DNA of 64,000 nucleotides from positions 186,001-250,000 of the forward strand of contig NZ_JAAVVB010000002.1 in assembly GCF_018449775.1 (NCBI RefSeq), written 5' to 3'. The stretch comes from Mucilaginibacter sp. dw_454 (GTDB lineage Bacteria > Bacteroidota > Bacteroidia > Sphingobacteriales > Sphingobacteriaceae). The notes under the pieces are model-generated. The model did no database searches and had not been told where the DNA came from. It worked only from the letters and a program-made list of their open reading frames with translations. The translations under genes were made by a program, and so were the position numbers. Below, piece after piece: positions 25,238-33,284 of this stretch (position 1 is its first letter; every line of letters starts with the position of its first letter).

Positions 25238-26461
25238 TTAAACTTCTGTAAAGTCCAGGTCTTTGCCATAAGTCTCATCTAATAACCAGGCTGCAGTAAT
25301 ACCAATAGCAAAAATGATTAAGCCGGTTACCCAACCGCCAATTAAGTAATTACCAAACAGCGTCCGCAGAAATTTAAAAAGCAGAATCATCAGTGGTAAA
25401 GTACCGCGAACCATATTCGGGATACTGATACCGGCCGACGCCCGCAGGTTGGTGCCAAATTGCTCTACACTGCTGGTAATGTAAACTACGTTTAGTCCCG
25501 CGCCATAACCCAATCCGGCACAAATAACATAAAACCAGATAGCGCTGCCATTGTGCTGCAGGAAGTAAAGAATAGTAAACAGAACCGCGATGGCATAAAA
25601 TATAAACAGCGTTTTTTTGCGACTTTGCAAGCGCTGGCTAAGCCAACCCACACTAAAATCGCCTGCGGCAATAGCCATATATAAAAACATAATAGCGGTG
25701 CCCGGCTCAACCCCGCTAATACCCATAGATTTGGCAAACTGATCTGAAAAAGTAACCAATATGCCAATGATATACCAAACCGGCAGGCCCAATAAAATGC
25801 ATTGCATATACTTGGAAAAGCGGCGGCGGTTATTAAAAAACATCAGGAAATTACCTTTGCTGATGCTGGTTTCTTGTACCTCTTTAAAGATCTTGCTCTC
25901 CTGTACCTGTATCCGCATTAGCAAAAGGATAACACCCAGTATGCCACCAATATAGTAACACATCCGCCAGTCTACCATTTTACTAATCACTGATGCCGCC
26001 ACCACACCAAACAAACCAAAACCCGCTATAAATCCGGCAGCGGTGCTCCGTTTTTCTTTTGGCAATAGCTCGCTTACCAGGGTTATCCCCGCACCGAGTT
26101 CGCCGGCCAAACCTATGCCTGCAACAAAACGTAAAATAAGGTATTGATCTATGTTGGTGACCATGCCGTTAAGGGCATTGGCGATAGAGTAAAGGAGTAT
26201 CGACCCAAATAAAACTTTTAGCCGGCCCTTCCTGTCACCCAAAATTCCGAAGATAACGCCACCGATAACCATACCTATCATCTGTACGCTGATGAGCAGT
26301 TCGCCTTTTGAAACGATATCGGCAGGGCTTAAACCTAATGCTGTGAGGCTGGGTTTGCGGATGATGGCAAACAACAGCAAATCATAGGTGTCAACAAAAA
26401 AACCTAGGGCGCTTACAATTACGGCAAGTTGGAAAATGCTGGTAGAGGGTTTGGTAGACAT
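25238..26461 (-). CDS. Major facilitator superfamily transporter
   Basis: 407 residues, twelve hydrophobic segments. The loop 2-3 signature is GILGDRKGRLKVL, the start GFFVDTYDLLLFAIIRKP and the AGIGLAGELGAGITLVSELLPKEKR block after segment 4-5 put it in the sugar/metabolite:proton symporter branch. The central loop between segments 6 and 7 is short. Substrate cannot be named. Single gene. Confidence 0.88.
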   Translation of the reverse strand: MSTKPSTSIFQLAVIVSALGFFVDTYDLLLFAIIRKPSLTALGLSPADIVSKGELLISVQMIGMVIGGVIFGILGDRKGRLKVLFGSILLYSIANALNGMVTNIDQYLILRFVAGIGLAGELGAGITLVSELLPKEKRSTAAGFIAGFGLFGVVAASVISKMVDWRMCYYIGGILGVILLLMRIQVQESKIFKEVQETSISKGNFLMFFNNRRRFSKYMQCILLGLPVWYIIGILVTFSDQFAKSMGISGVEPGTAIMFLYMAIAAGDFSVGWLSQRLQSRKKTLFIFYAIAVLFTILYFLQHNGSAIWFYVICAGLGYGAGLNVVYITSSVEQFGTNLRASAGISIPNMVRGTLPLMILLFKFLRTLFGNYLIGGWVTGLIIFAIGITAAWLLDETYGKDLDFTEV

Positions 26462-26576
26462 TGGAAATTGTTAATTGGTTTTCAGGCGGCTAATATATTT
26501 ATTTATCATTGGCATATATGTTTGTAATCAAACTTTAATGTTATGGGGTAGCTTGTGTCGGGGTTTTTTGCAAAAT

Positions 26577-26615
26577 AAGAAGAGGCTGTTCCTACTATCA
26601 GAACAGCCTCTTCTT
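26577..26615 (-). terminator. Intrinsic terminator of aqpZ
   Basis: A perfect 15-base-pair stem (AAGAAGAGGCTGTTC with GAACAGCCTCTTCTT) encloses a 9-base loop. It lies 25 bases past the aqpZ stop on the minus strand. Confidence 0.85.
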
Positions 26616-26640
26616 TAGGCAACCAGATAAGGCCTTAGCT

Positions 26641-27354
26641 CTAATTCTTGTCTAACAGATAGCGCCAAACCACCGCGCTTAGTATGCTGCCTAAAATAGG
26701 CGCTACAATAAATAACCATAACTGGCTAACAGCCTCGCCGCCAACCAACAATGCCGGGCCGATGCTTCGGGCCGGGTTTACAGATACGCCGGTAACCCTG
26801 ATCCCCACAATATGTATAAGCACAAGGCTTAAGCCTATAGATATGCCTGCAAAACCACCATGTATATTTTTTGTAGATGTTGATCCGAAAATAACAAACA
26901 GAAATATAAATGTAAAAACAGTTTCTGCAATAAACCCCGACTGCAAATTATAATGCGCGGGCGATAAAGCGCCATACCCATTTTGCCCTAATCCGTTTGC
27001 CGCAATACTATATCCATCCTTACCCGATGCGATCAGGAACAGGATACCAGCCCCGGCAATGGCTCCCAGTATTTGGGCTATTATATAAATTGCAGCTTCG
27101 CTTGCCTTCATCCGGCCTGCCACAACCATGCCGATAGAAATAGCCGGATTAATATGGCAGCCCGATACATGGCCTATAGCATAAGCCATAGCCACAACCG
27201 ATAAACCAAAGGCAAAAGATATACCGAGTAAACCGACACCATCTATATTACCACCGTTTGCCGCGGCAATTACCGCGCTACCGCAACCCATTAAAACAAG
27301 CACCAGCGTGCCAAAAAGCTCTGCAATAAATTTGGAGGATAATTTTGTTTCCAT
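26641..27354 (-). CDS. aqpZ: Aquaporin Z-type water channel
   Basis: 237 residues, six membrane segments and two half-helices carrying the NPA motifs (HINPAISIG and SVNPARSIGPAL). The start FIAELFGTLVLVLMGCGSAV is characteristic of AqpZ. The Arg after the second NPA and a His in segment 5 (LVLIHIVGIRVTG) fit a water-specific pore. Inner membrane, osmotic water movement. Single gene between two strong terminators. Confidence 0.95.
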   Translation of the reverse strand: METKLSSKFIAELFGTLVLVLMGCGSAVIAAANGGNIDGVGLLGISFAFGLSVVAMAYAIGHVSGCHINPAISIGMVVAGRMKASEAAIYIIAQILGAIAGAGILFLIASGKDGYSIAANGLGQNGYGALSPAHYNLQSGFIAETVFTFIFLFVIFGSTSTKNIHGGFAGISIGLSLVLIHIVGIRVTGVSVNPARSIGPALLVGGEAVSQLWLFIVAPILGSILSAVVWRYLLDKN

Positions 27355-27675
27355 ATCAGATTTTAGTTAATGAATAAATAGGATACTAATTGTATTTTAT
27401 AATGGCGAGCATTAAGTATTAGCTACTTATGCTAAGTAAAGTTACAATATAGCCCGGGATATCTACTATAGTTATTGTTTATATACAGGTGAAATTTCTT
27501 CAACATCGGGCGGTTTAAATTTGAAAACAGTGCAAGGCATAACTAATACTGTAGAGCTATAACAGATATTGGTTCAAAAAGCAGCCTGCCTTATTCAAAA
27601 ACAACCATAAAAAAGATAAAGCCGCCTCATGTTTGACTCATGAGGCGGCTTTATACAATGTTTGATCTCGTACAA
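27355..27675. other. Intergenic region, no gene
   Basis: 321 bases between aqpZ and purN, both on the minus strand. It holds the purN terminator (27616-27654) and, near aqpZ, a one-mismatch -7 box (TAACTTTA on the minus strand, 27437-27444). The rest is AT-rich and shows no ORF or repeat I can support. Confidence 0.6.
27616..27654 (-). terminator. Intrinsic terminator of purN
   Basis: A perfect 16-base-pair stem (ATAAAGCCGCCTCATG with CATGAGGCGGCTTTAT) encloses a 7-base loop, 22 bases after the purN stop on the minus strand, followed there by an A/T run. Confidence 0.9.
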
Positions 27676-28254
27676 TCAGCTCTTCATTTTTTTGAGCAAG
27701 TTTTCAATCACCTTCGGGAAATGCTGATGCTCCAACTGCTGGCCTTTAAATTTGATCATCTCCAGGTTATCGCCGGGTTCAATTTTAAATTTGGACTGGT
27801 GGATCACTTCGCCTTCATCAAACTGCTCGTTGGCAAAATGTATGGTAATGCCTGATTCTTCTTCGCCGGCTGCTAATACCGCTTTATGCACATGGTCGCC
27901 ATACATGCCTTTGCCACCAAACTTAGGTAATAGGGCAGGATGCAGGTTAATTATTTTATTAGGGAATGCCGCCAATAACGTTTTTGGAACCAGCCACATA
28001 AAACCTGCCAGTACGATCAAGTCAACCTGCAGGTTTTTAAGCATGCGGATAATTTCATCAGTATCATAAAACTCCTGGCGGTTAAATATATGCGATGGGA
28101 TTTCGAAGTTATCTGCACGTTGCAGTACATAAGCCTGCGGATTATTAGTTAATATCAATACAACCTCAGCCTCGGCACTACGTTTAAAATGCTCCATAAT
28201 TTTCTGAGCATTTGATCCTGATCCTGAAGCAAAAATGGCTATTCGTTTTTTCAA
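27676..28254 (-). CDS. purN: Phosphoribosylglycinamide formyltransferase
   Basis: 192 residues; transfers a formyl group from 10-formyl-THF to GAR in purine synthesis. The phosphate-binding GSGSNAQKIMEHF at the N-terminus, the NLHPALLPKFGG block with catalytic Asn and His, and FDEGEVIHQ with catalytic Asp are all present. Single gene with its own promoter and terminator. Confidence 0.96.
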   Translation of the reverse strand: MKKRIAIFASGSGSNAQKIMEHFKRSAEAEVVLILTNNPQAYVLQRADNFEIPSHIFNRQEFYDTDEIIRMLKNLQVDLIVLAGFMWLVPKTLLAAFPNKIINLHPALLPKFGGKGMYGDHVHKAVLAAGEEESGITIHFANEQFDEGEVIHQSKFKIEPGDNLEMIKFKGQQLEHQHFPKVIENLLKKMKS

Positions 28255-28283
28255 AATGGCGGTTAATAAATTTGTTGTTGACC

Positions 28284-28291
28284 CAAATATA
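28284..28291 (-). promoter_or_regulatory. Bacteroidota -7 box for purN
   Basis: TATATTTG on the minus strand, 29 bases before the purN ATG. Confidence 0.6.
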
Positions 28292-28311
28292 AACTTTTAC
28301 AGGTTTGTTTA

Positions 28312-28809
28312 CTATTGAGTTGTAGTATTTTGTCGTACAAAGCCATAGCGTACAACCCGCCGTATTGCAGAATTGTTGTAATTGATCACGTCGCCGGTTA
28401 AAAGCACCATAGAGTACCTGCCCAAACTGCTGATGGTAGAGTAAAGAAAGGGTTTTGTACTGCCTAATGTAGTGTCTTGAACAACAATATTCGACGCAAG
28501 GATCAAGCGATTTCCGGTTAATTCCCAATCACCTTTGGAGATTGTTGATTGTGCCGGGCAATCGAAATTGGTATAGGTACAGGTTTTGTCTGCATTAAAA
28601 GTAAAAACCTGATCGCAGTTAATAGCATAAGTGGTGTCCAGCAACGAGGTATCGCCGTGGGTCACCATAACTGTTACCGAGGATAAATTCCACTGCCCAC
28701 TTACCAGTAGGTCAGGTATGTCGCTATCCAACGTTTTTTTACATGAATTAACAAAAAAGCCAATTAATATGGCTGCCGGAATGATGACGTATGCGAACTT
28801 ATTTTTCAT
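28312..28809 (-). CDS. Lipocalin-like lipoprotein, function unknown
   Basis: 165 residues. Signal peptide with lipobox (FFVNSC, Cys23) followed by Lys-Lys. The mature part resembles the lipocalin-like domains of Bacteroidota lipoproteins (DUF4923/DUF5004 type): a G-x-W start (SGQWNLSSVTV), a FTFNADKTCTYTNF strand pair with the usual F-x-x-D-G/K-T, then GDWELTGNRLIL. Such barrels usually bind small ligands; none is known here. Upstream of purN on the same strand, 57 bases away, but purN has its own promoter. Confidence 0.7.
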   Translation of the reverse strand: MKNKFAYVIIPAAILIGFFVNSCKKTLDSDIPDLLVSGQWNLSSVTVMVTHGDTSLLDTTYAINCDQVFTFNADKTCTYTNFDCPAQSTISKGDWELTGNRLILASNIVVQDTTLGSTKPFLYSTISSLGRYSMVLLTGDVINYNNSAIRRVVRYGFVRQNTTTQ

Positions 28810-28820
28810 TTATAATGCTG

Positions 28821-28828
28821 CAAAAATA
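28821..28828 (-). promoter_or_regulatory. Bacteroidota -7 box for the lipocalin-like gene
   Basis: TATTTTTG on the minus strand, 11 bases before the ATG. Confidence 0.55.
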
Positions 28829-28901
28829 GAAATTAATTAACCAAGCCTATAACCTAAGGGAATTATAACTGTATTTACTACTGTATTATTTTATCGCCAC
28901 C

Positions 28902-28909
28902 TATATTTG
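28902..28909 (+). promoter_or_regulatory. -7 box immediately before the dehydrogenase start
   Basis: TATATTTG ends 4 bases before the ATG. With the usual spacing from -7 box to start site, transcription would begin at or next to the A of the ATG, giving a leaderless mRNA. Confidence 0.55.
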
Positions 28910-28913
28910 CCTT

Positions 28914-29903
28914 ATGCGGATACCTTTTGAAGAACTGAAAACCGAATTTAAACGAGTGCTAATCAAGCTTGATTTTCCGGAAGCTAAAGCCGGTCAGTGC
29001 GCACAGATCTTTGCCGAGAATAGTCGCGATGGCGTTTACACTCACGGGCTAAACCGTTTCCCAACTTTTGTGAAGTACGTTAAACAAGGGGTAATTAAGC
29101 CCGATGCGGAGCCAACGTTAGTTAATGCATTTGGTGCTTTGGAGCAGTGGGATGGCAATTTAGGCCCGGGCATTATTAACGCGCTTTTCTGTATGAATCG
29201 TGCTGTTGAGTTGGCCGAAACAAACGGAATAGGCTGCGTGGCCATCAGAGGCACCAATCATTGGATGCGGGGCGGCACTTACGGCTGGCAAGCTGCCGAT
29301 GCGGGTTTTATCGGCATTAACTTTACCAATACCATTGCTAATGTAGCACCCTGGGGTGGTACTACACCTACATTGGGGAATAATCCGCTGGTAATTTCGG
29401 TGCCGCGAAAGGAAGGACATGTGGTGCTGGATATGGCGGTGTCGCAATTTTCGATCGGTAAATTACAGCAATATCAAAGTTATGGCGAGCAATTGCCTGT
29501 AAGTGGGGGCTATGACAAAGAGGGTAATTTAAGTACTAACCCCGCTGCTATCCTCGATTCAAAAAGAGTTTTGCCAATTGGTTTCTGGAAAGGATCAGGC
29601 TTATCTTTAGTGCTTGATCTGTTGGCATCGGTATTGAGCCAGGGAAAATCCACGAAACAGATTAGTGATCAATCTATAGAGTCAGGCATATCGCAGGTAT
29701 TTATCGCTATAAAGCCACAAAACACGCAGCAAACCGACGATCTGATCGAAGAGATAATAAACTTTACTAAAAGCAGTCATCAAACTAATGCGAATAAACC
29801 GGTGGCTTATCCGGGCGAAAGCACGTTGAAAACCCGCAGGGAAAATACGACCAAAGGTGTGTTGGTGGATGAGAAGATTTGGGCGGAGGTGCGGGCTTTA
29901 TAA
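28914..29903 (+). CDS. dlgD: 2,3-diketo-L-gulonate reductase-like NAD(P)H dehydrogenase
   Basis: 329 residues, Ldh_2/malate-dehydrogenase-2 family, the branch that includes YiaK/DlgD (reduces 2,3-diketo-L-gulonate). Features: SRDGVYTHGLNRFPTF with catalytic His, AIRGTNHWMRGGTYGWQAA, FTNTIANVAPWGG, TLGNNPLVISVPR and LPIGFWKGSGLSLVLDLLA. The length is right for the family. No yia-type pathway genes are near, so the physiological substrate could be another 2-keto acid. Convergent with the alpha/beta hydrolase, 5 bases apart. Confidence 0.8.
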   Translation: MRIPFEELKTEFKRVLIKLDFPEAKAGQCAQIFAENSRDGVYTHGLNRFPTFVKYVKQGVIKPDAEPTLVNAFGALEQWDGNLGPGIINALFCMNRAVELAETNGIGCVAIRGTNHWMRGGTYGWQAADAGFIGINFTNTIANVAPWGGTTPTLGNNPLVISVPRKEGHVVLDMAVSQFSIGKLQQYQSYGEQLPVSGGYDKEGNLSTNPAAILDSKRVLPIGFWKGSGLSLVLDLLASVLSQGKSTKQISDQSIESGISQVFIAIKPQNTQQTDDLIEEIINFTKSSHQTNANKPVAYPGESTLKTRRENTTKGVLVDEKIWAEVRAL

Positions 29904-29908
29904 GCTAC

Positions 29909-31339
29909 TTAACGCCCGTACTTCTGTATCCACTTCGTAATGATGTCTAATACCTCGGGCGAGATGGTTTCTTCTATTTTAGCATATTCATTTGTCTCAC
30001 CGGTGCCGGCGTGTTGAAATAAGTGGTTCAGACCTGGCATGACCATGGTCTTGAAGTGTTTGTTGCCGGCGCTGGTCAGCAAACTGTCAAATCCGGCCAG
30101 GTTTTCTTTGGCGCTTACCTGTGTGTCTTTACTGCCATTTAAAGCAAGAACCGGGATTGTTATTTTACCCAAAGTAGTTGCCGGGTCGTAAGCATTAAAA
30201 TAGCGCTCCCAGGGAGAGTAGATATTTCCGGCCAGCTGATTTATATAGTTTTTTCCATTTTCGCCTTGAAAGCCCGCGTCATTTAAAAATTGGACTGGCT
30301 GCTGCTTAAGCCATGCTTCCATAAATTTTGCAAAAGCCGGTTTAAGCTCACTGTCATCAGTGTAGTTAGTGTATTGATTGGCAAGATTAATCATGCCGCT
30401 GAAAAGCGCAGTCATTCTGGTTATATATTCTTCAGAAAGATGGGCTTTTCGACTACCATCGCTAAATTGTTTAATAGTTATATCTTCTCCCTTAATACCC
30501 ACGCCGGCAAGGCATATTATAAAGGCTACATCTTTAGATTGTACGGCGGCAATGGGGGCTATCATGCCACCTTCGCTGTGCCCCAGCAAACCAATATGTT
30601 TAACATCAATGTCTGCACGATTTTTTAAATAGTTAACACCTACAAGCACATCATTAGCAAAATCTGCAGAGGTTGCATTGATGATATTTCCTGTCGTTTC
30701 GCCAATGCTACGGTCATCAACCCTTAAAACTGCAATGCCATTGCGGCTTAAATGATCAGCAATCACCCAAAATGGTTGATGTCCCGCCAAACTTTCGTCC
30801 CTGTCTTGCAAACCAGAGCCTGTTATCAAAATTACTGCCGGTACTTTTTTTTCTGATTTGGGAATAGTTAAAGTAGCGCCATATCTTATTGACTTATCCT
30901 TATTATAATAAAGTACATTCTCCTCGCTATACGGAAATGGAGGCTTTGGCGTTTGCGGCCTTTTTAACTCAGGCTTAGTTGCAACACGTTTAAACTTTAG
31001 AAGCTCATAAACTCCGTTTTGCCCCCAGTTGCCCGATAATTCTGTTTTATCAGTATTAAATTTTGCTATGTAGTTTGATTGCATGGTTTTGAAAAACAAC
31101 CTGAGACTATCGCCGGAAAAATTTATTATAGAAGCTTTTAAATTTATGATGGCTTGCTGCGGTACGTCAAGCGTTATCCTTTTTTCTTTAGTTAGGCTAT
31201 CTTCCCCTATATGTAAGGTCAAATTAAGACCCATAGATTGCGCTTCCCAGGTGGTTTTTGCAGGTAAAGTTTGAGCCGATAAATTATAGATACCTGCAAA
31301 CAACAGGTATAAAAAGATGAGCGTACGATTTAGGTTCAT
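29909..31339 (-). CDS. Secreted alpha/beta hydrolase (S9/S33 peptidase-like)
   Basis: 476 residues from the ATG at 31339; ten residues upstream in frame do not suit the signal peptide (LIFLYLLFAGIYNLSAQ). The N-terminal ~125 residues form a beta domain of the kind found before such hydrolases in Bacteroidota. The hydrolase domain has the oxyanion segment LITGSGLQDRDE, nucleophile Ser in GLLGHSEGG, Asp in LNGSKDTQ and His in MPGLNHLFQ. Esterase or peptidase acting outside the inner membrane; substrate unknown. Confidence 0.85.
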   Translation of the reverse strand: MNLNRTLIFLYLLFAGIYNLSAQTLPAKTTWEAQSMGLNLTLHIGEDSLTKEKRITLDVPQQAIINLKASIINFSGDSLRLFFKTMQSNYIAKFNTDKTELSGNWGQNGVYELLKFKRVATKPELKRPQTPKPPFPYSEENVLYYNKDKSIRYGATLTIPKSEKKVPAVILITGSGLQDRDESLAGHQPFWVIADHLSRNGIAVLRVDDRSIGETTGNIINATSADFANDVLVGVNYLKNRADIDVKHIGLLGHSEGGMIAPIAAVQSKDVAFIICLAGVGIKGEDITIKQFSDGSRKAHLSEEYITRMTALFSGMINLANQYTNYTDDSELKPAFAKFMEAWLKQQPVQFLNDAGFQGENGKNYINQLAGNIYSPWERYFNAYDPATTLGKITIPVLALNGSKDTQVSAKENLAGFDSLLTSAGNKHFKTMVMPGLNHLFQHAGTGETNEYAKIEETISPEVLDIITKWIQKYGR

Positions 31340-31412
31340 GGTGATAATTGGTAGCCCTAAAGTACACAATTATTACACATTCAAGTTTTAGAAACGGCTT
31401 GGTTTGATAGTT

Positions 31413-32135
31413 TTATCCCATCATCCCTTCAAACTTTTCCCAAAATCCATCTTTAGGTACGGGGGCAGTTATGAGGATAGGTTCTTTTTTTATAGGATGT
31501 ATAAACTGCAGCCGCCGGGCGTGCAGGCAAATGCTTTTGCGCAAACTGCCACGCGGGTAACCATATTTATTGTCGCCAACTATAGGCGTGCCCAGGGTTG
31601 ATAATTGCACCCTGATCTGGTGCGGACGACCGGTGATCGGGTCAACTTCTATTAAGTAATAGCCTTCCAGTTCGCCTACCAGCTTATAGTGTAACTCTGA
31701 CCGCTGGCTACCGGCTACCTCATGATCATGCGCTTTGGTAACGTTTTTCTGCGGATTTTTGATCAGGTAATGCACCAGGGTTCCGGCTTCGGGGTAAGGG
31801 CGTTTGCGGGTTACGGCATAATAAGTTTTATGCATTTCTCGCGCCTTAAACATTTTGTTAATACGCTCTAAAGCTTTGCTGGTTTTGGCGAACAAGATCA
31901 CGCCACTAACGGGGCGGTCCAAACGATGTACAACGCCTAAAAAGGCACCGTTAGGTTTATTGTATTTTTTGGCGATGTATTTTTTAACCTTTTCGTCCAG
32001 CGGCTCATCGCCGGTATCATCAACCTGTACAATGTCGCCAGCGCGCTTGTTTACAGCAATCAAGTGATTATCCTCATAAAGGACATCCTTATCTGTTATA
32101 TCGTGGTCGGCGTAATGAAATTCAGGTCGGGCCAT
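31413..32135 (-). CDS. RluA-family rRNA/tRNA pseudouridine synthase
   Basis: 240 residues, catalytic domain only, without an S4 domain. The catalytic Asp is in VHRLDRPVSGV; TGRPHQIRVQL and GTPIVGDNKYG are the other family blocks. It converts uridine to pseudouridine in RNA, but the target position cannot be told. Sits between panB and the hydrolase on the same strand; the gap to panB holds a quasi-palindrome. Confidence 0.92.
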   Translation of the reverse strand: MARPEFHYADHDITDKDVLYEDNHLIAVNKRAGDIVQVDDTGDEPLDEKVKKYIAKKYNKPNGAFLGVVHRLDRPVSGVILFAKTSKALERINKMFKAREMHKTYYAVTRKRPYPEAGTLVHYLIKNPQKNVTKAHDHEVAGSQRSELHYKLVGELEGYYLIEVDPITGRPHQIRVQLSTLGTPIVGDNKYGYPRGSLRKSICLHARRLQFIHPIKKEPILITAPVPKDGFWEKFEGMMG

Positions 32136-32138
32136 TAT

Positions 32139-32220
32139 TTAGTCGATAGTCCATGGTCCATAGTCCATGGTTGATTATATTTTTATTACTATGGTCTCTG
32201 GTCTATCGACCATGGACTAA
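32139..32220. repeat. Quasi-palindrome of AGTCCATGGTC words
   Basis: TTAGTCGATAGTCCATGGTCC on the left is inverted relative to GGTCTATCGACCATGGACTAA on the right around an AT-rich centre. It fills the whole gap between panB and the pseudouridine synthase gene. Confidence 0.7.
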
Positions 32221-32221
32221 T

Positions 32222-33037
32222 TTAATATTGTTCTTTTTCGTTAGGGAATTCTCTGCCTTTTACATCGCTCACATAATTTTCTATGGCGCCATTCATGGTA
32301 TCATACAAGTTAGCGTACTGACGCAAAAAACGTGGCTTAAAACCTTTATTAATACCCAGCATATCATGAATCACCAATACCTGCCCGTCGCAATGCTGCC
32401 CGGCGCCTATACCAATGGTTGGGATAAGCAGGCTTTCAGATACTTCTTTAGCTAACTGCGCCGGTATTTTCTCCAATACAATGCCAAAGCAACCCAGTTC
32501 CTGTAATTTCAAAGCATCTTCTTTCAATTTTGCAGCCTCTGCATCCTCTTTTGCGCGAACAGTATAAGTGCCAAATTTATAAATAGATTGTGGCGTTAAA
32601 CCCAGGTGCCCCATCACCGGGATACCTGCAGTCAGGATCCGGCTTACAGATTCGGCAATCTCAATACCACCCTCTAGTTTCACCGCGTGAGCGCCCGATT
32701 CTTTCATGATGCGGATAGCCGAGTTCAAGGCTTCTTTAGAGTTGCCCTGGTAAGTGCCAAAAGGCAAATCGACTACTACCAACGCACGTTTAGCCGCGCG
32801 CACTACTGCCGATGCATGGTAGATCATCTGATCTAACGTTATCGGCAAGGTAGTTTCATGACCGGCCATGACGTTCGATGCCGAATCGCCAACTAATATA
32901 ATGTCCATACCTGAGGCGTCTACTACGGCCGCCATCGAGTAATCGTAAGCAGTTAGCATGGCAATTTTCTCGCCACGGGTCTTCATTTCCTGTACGGTAT
33001 GGGTGGTTATTCTTTTTACTTCTTTGTGAACAGACAT
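32222..33037 (-). CDS. panB: 3-methyl-2-oxobutanoate hydroxymethyltransferase
   Basis: 271 residues from the ATG at 33037; an upstream start 9 codons away lies before the promoter and is not used. First step of pantothenate synthesis: transfers a hydroxymethyl group from methylene-THF to 2-oxoisovalerate. Family blocks: [35 protein letters not shown] with metal-binding Asp, [17 protein letters not shown] and [16 protein letters not shown]. No panC or panD alongside. Confidence 0.96.
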   Translation of the reverse strand: MSVHKEVKRITTHTVQEMKTRGEKIAMLTAYDYSMAAVVDASGMDIILVGDSASNVMAGHETTLPITLDQMIYHASAVVRAAKRALVVVDLPFGTYQGNSKEALNSAIRIMKESGAHAVKLEGGIEIAESVSRILTAGIPVMGHLGLTPQSIYKFGTYTVRAKEDAEAAKLKEDALKLQELGCFGIVLEKIPAQLAKEVSESLLIPTIGIGAGQHCDGQVLVIHDMLGINKGFKPRFLRQYANLYDTMNGAIENYVSDVKGREFPNEKEQY

Positions 33038-33061
33038 AGTTAGATCTGATTTACTGTTAGG

Positions 33062-33069
33062 CAAAGGTA
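33062..33069 (-). promoter_or_regulatory. Bacteroidota -7 box for panB
   Basis: TACCTTTG on the minus strand, 24 bases before the panB ATG. Confidence 0.65.
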
Positions 33070-33080
33070 GGATAATTTTT

Positions 33081-33168
33081 ATTTCGGAATTCGGATGTTT
33101 GATTTCGGATTTATCATCTTAATATCACATCAAAAAAATCCGAAATTCCACATCCGATATCCGAAATC
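33081..33168. repeat. Quasi-palindrome of ATTTCGGATNT words
   Basis: ATTTCGGAATTCGGATGT...TTTCGGATTT is inverted relative to AAATCCGAAATTCCACATCCG...CCGAAAT. It lies exactly between the two divergent -7 boxes of panB and carA, so it occupies the -33 regions of both promoters. Confidence 0.75.
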
Positions 33169-33174
33169 TTTTCC

Positions 33175-33182
33175 TACTTTTG
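33175..33182 (+). promoter_or_regulatory. Bacteroidota -7 box for carA
   Basis: TACTTTTG, 102 bases before the carA ATG; this leaves a leader of about 95 bases. Confidence 0.55.
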
Positions 33183-33284
33183 CGCCGTGAACAAAGGAGT
33201 TTCTTACTTCGTTTCTACAGTCCAATTTTACGGCGCATCGCACCAGACCAGCCGCAATTTTCACTATTCAATTTATTTAAACAG

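Noticed and set aside
27355..27675. Possible riboswitch or RNA upstream of aqpZ.
   Set aside because: The only strong stem is the purN terminator; nothing else folds convincingly.
33180..33284. Longer start for carA.
   Set aside because: It would begin inside the -7 box and adds 35 residues unlike the family; ATG at 33285 is standard.
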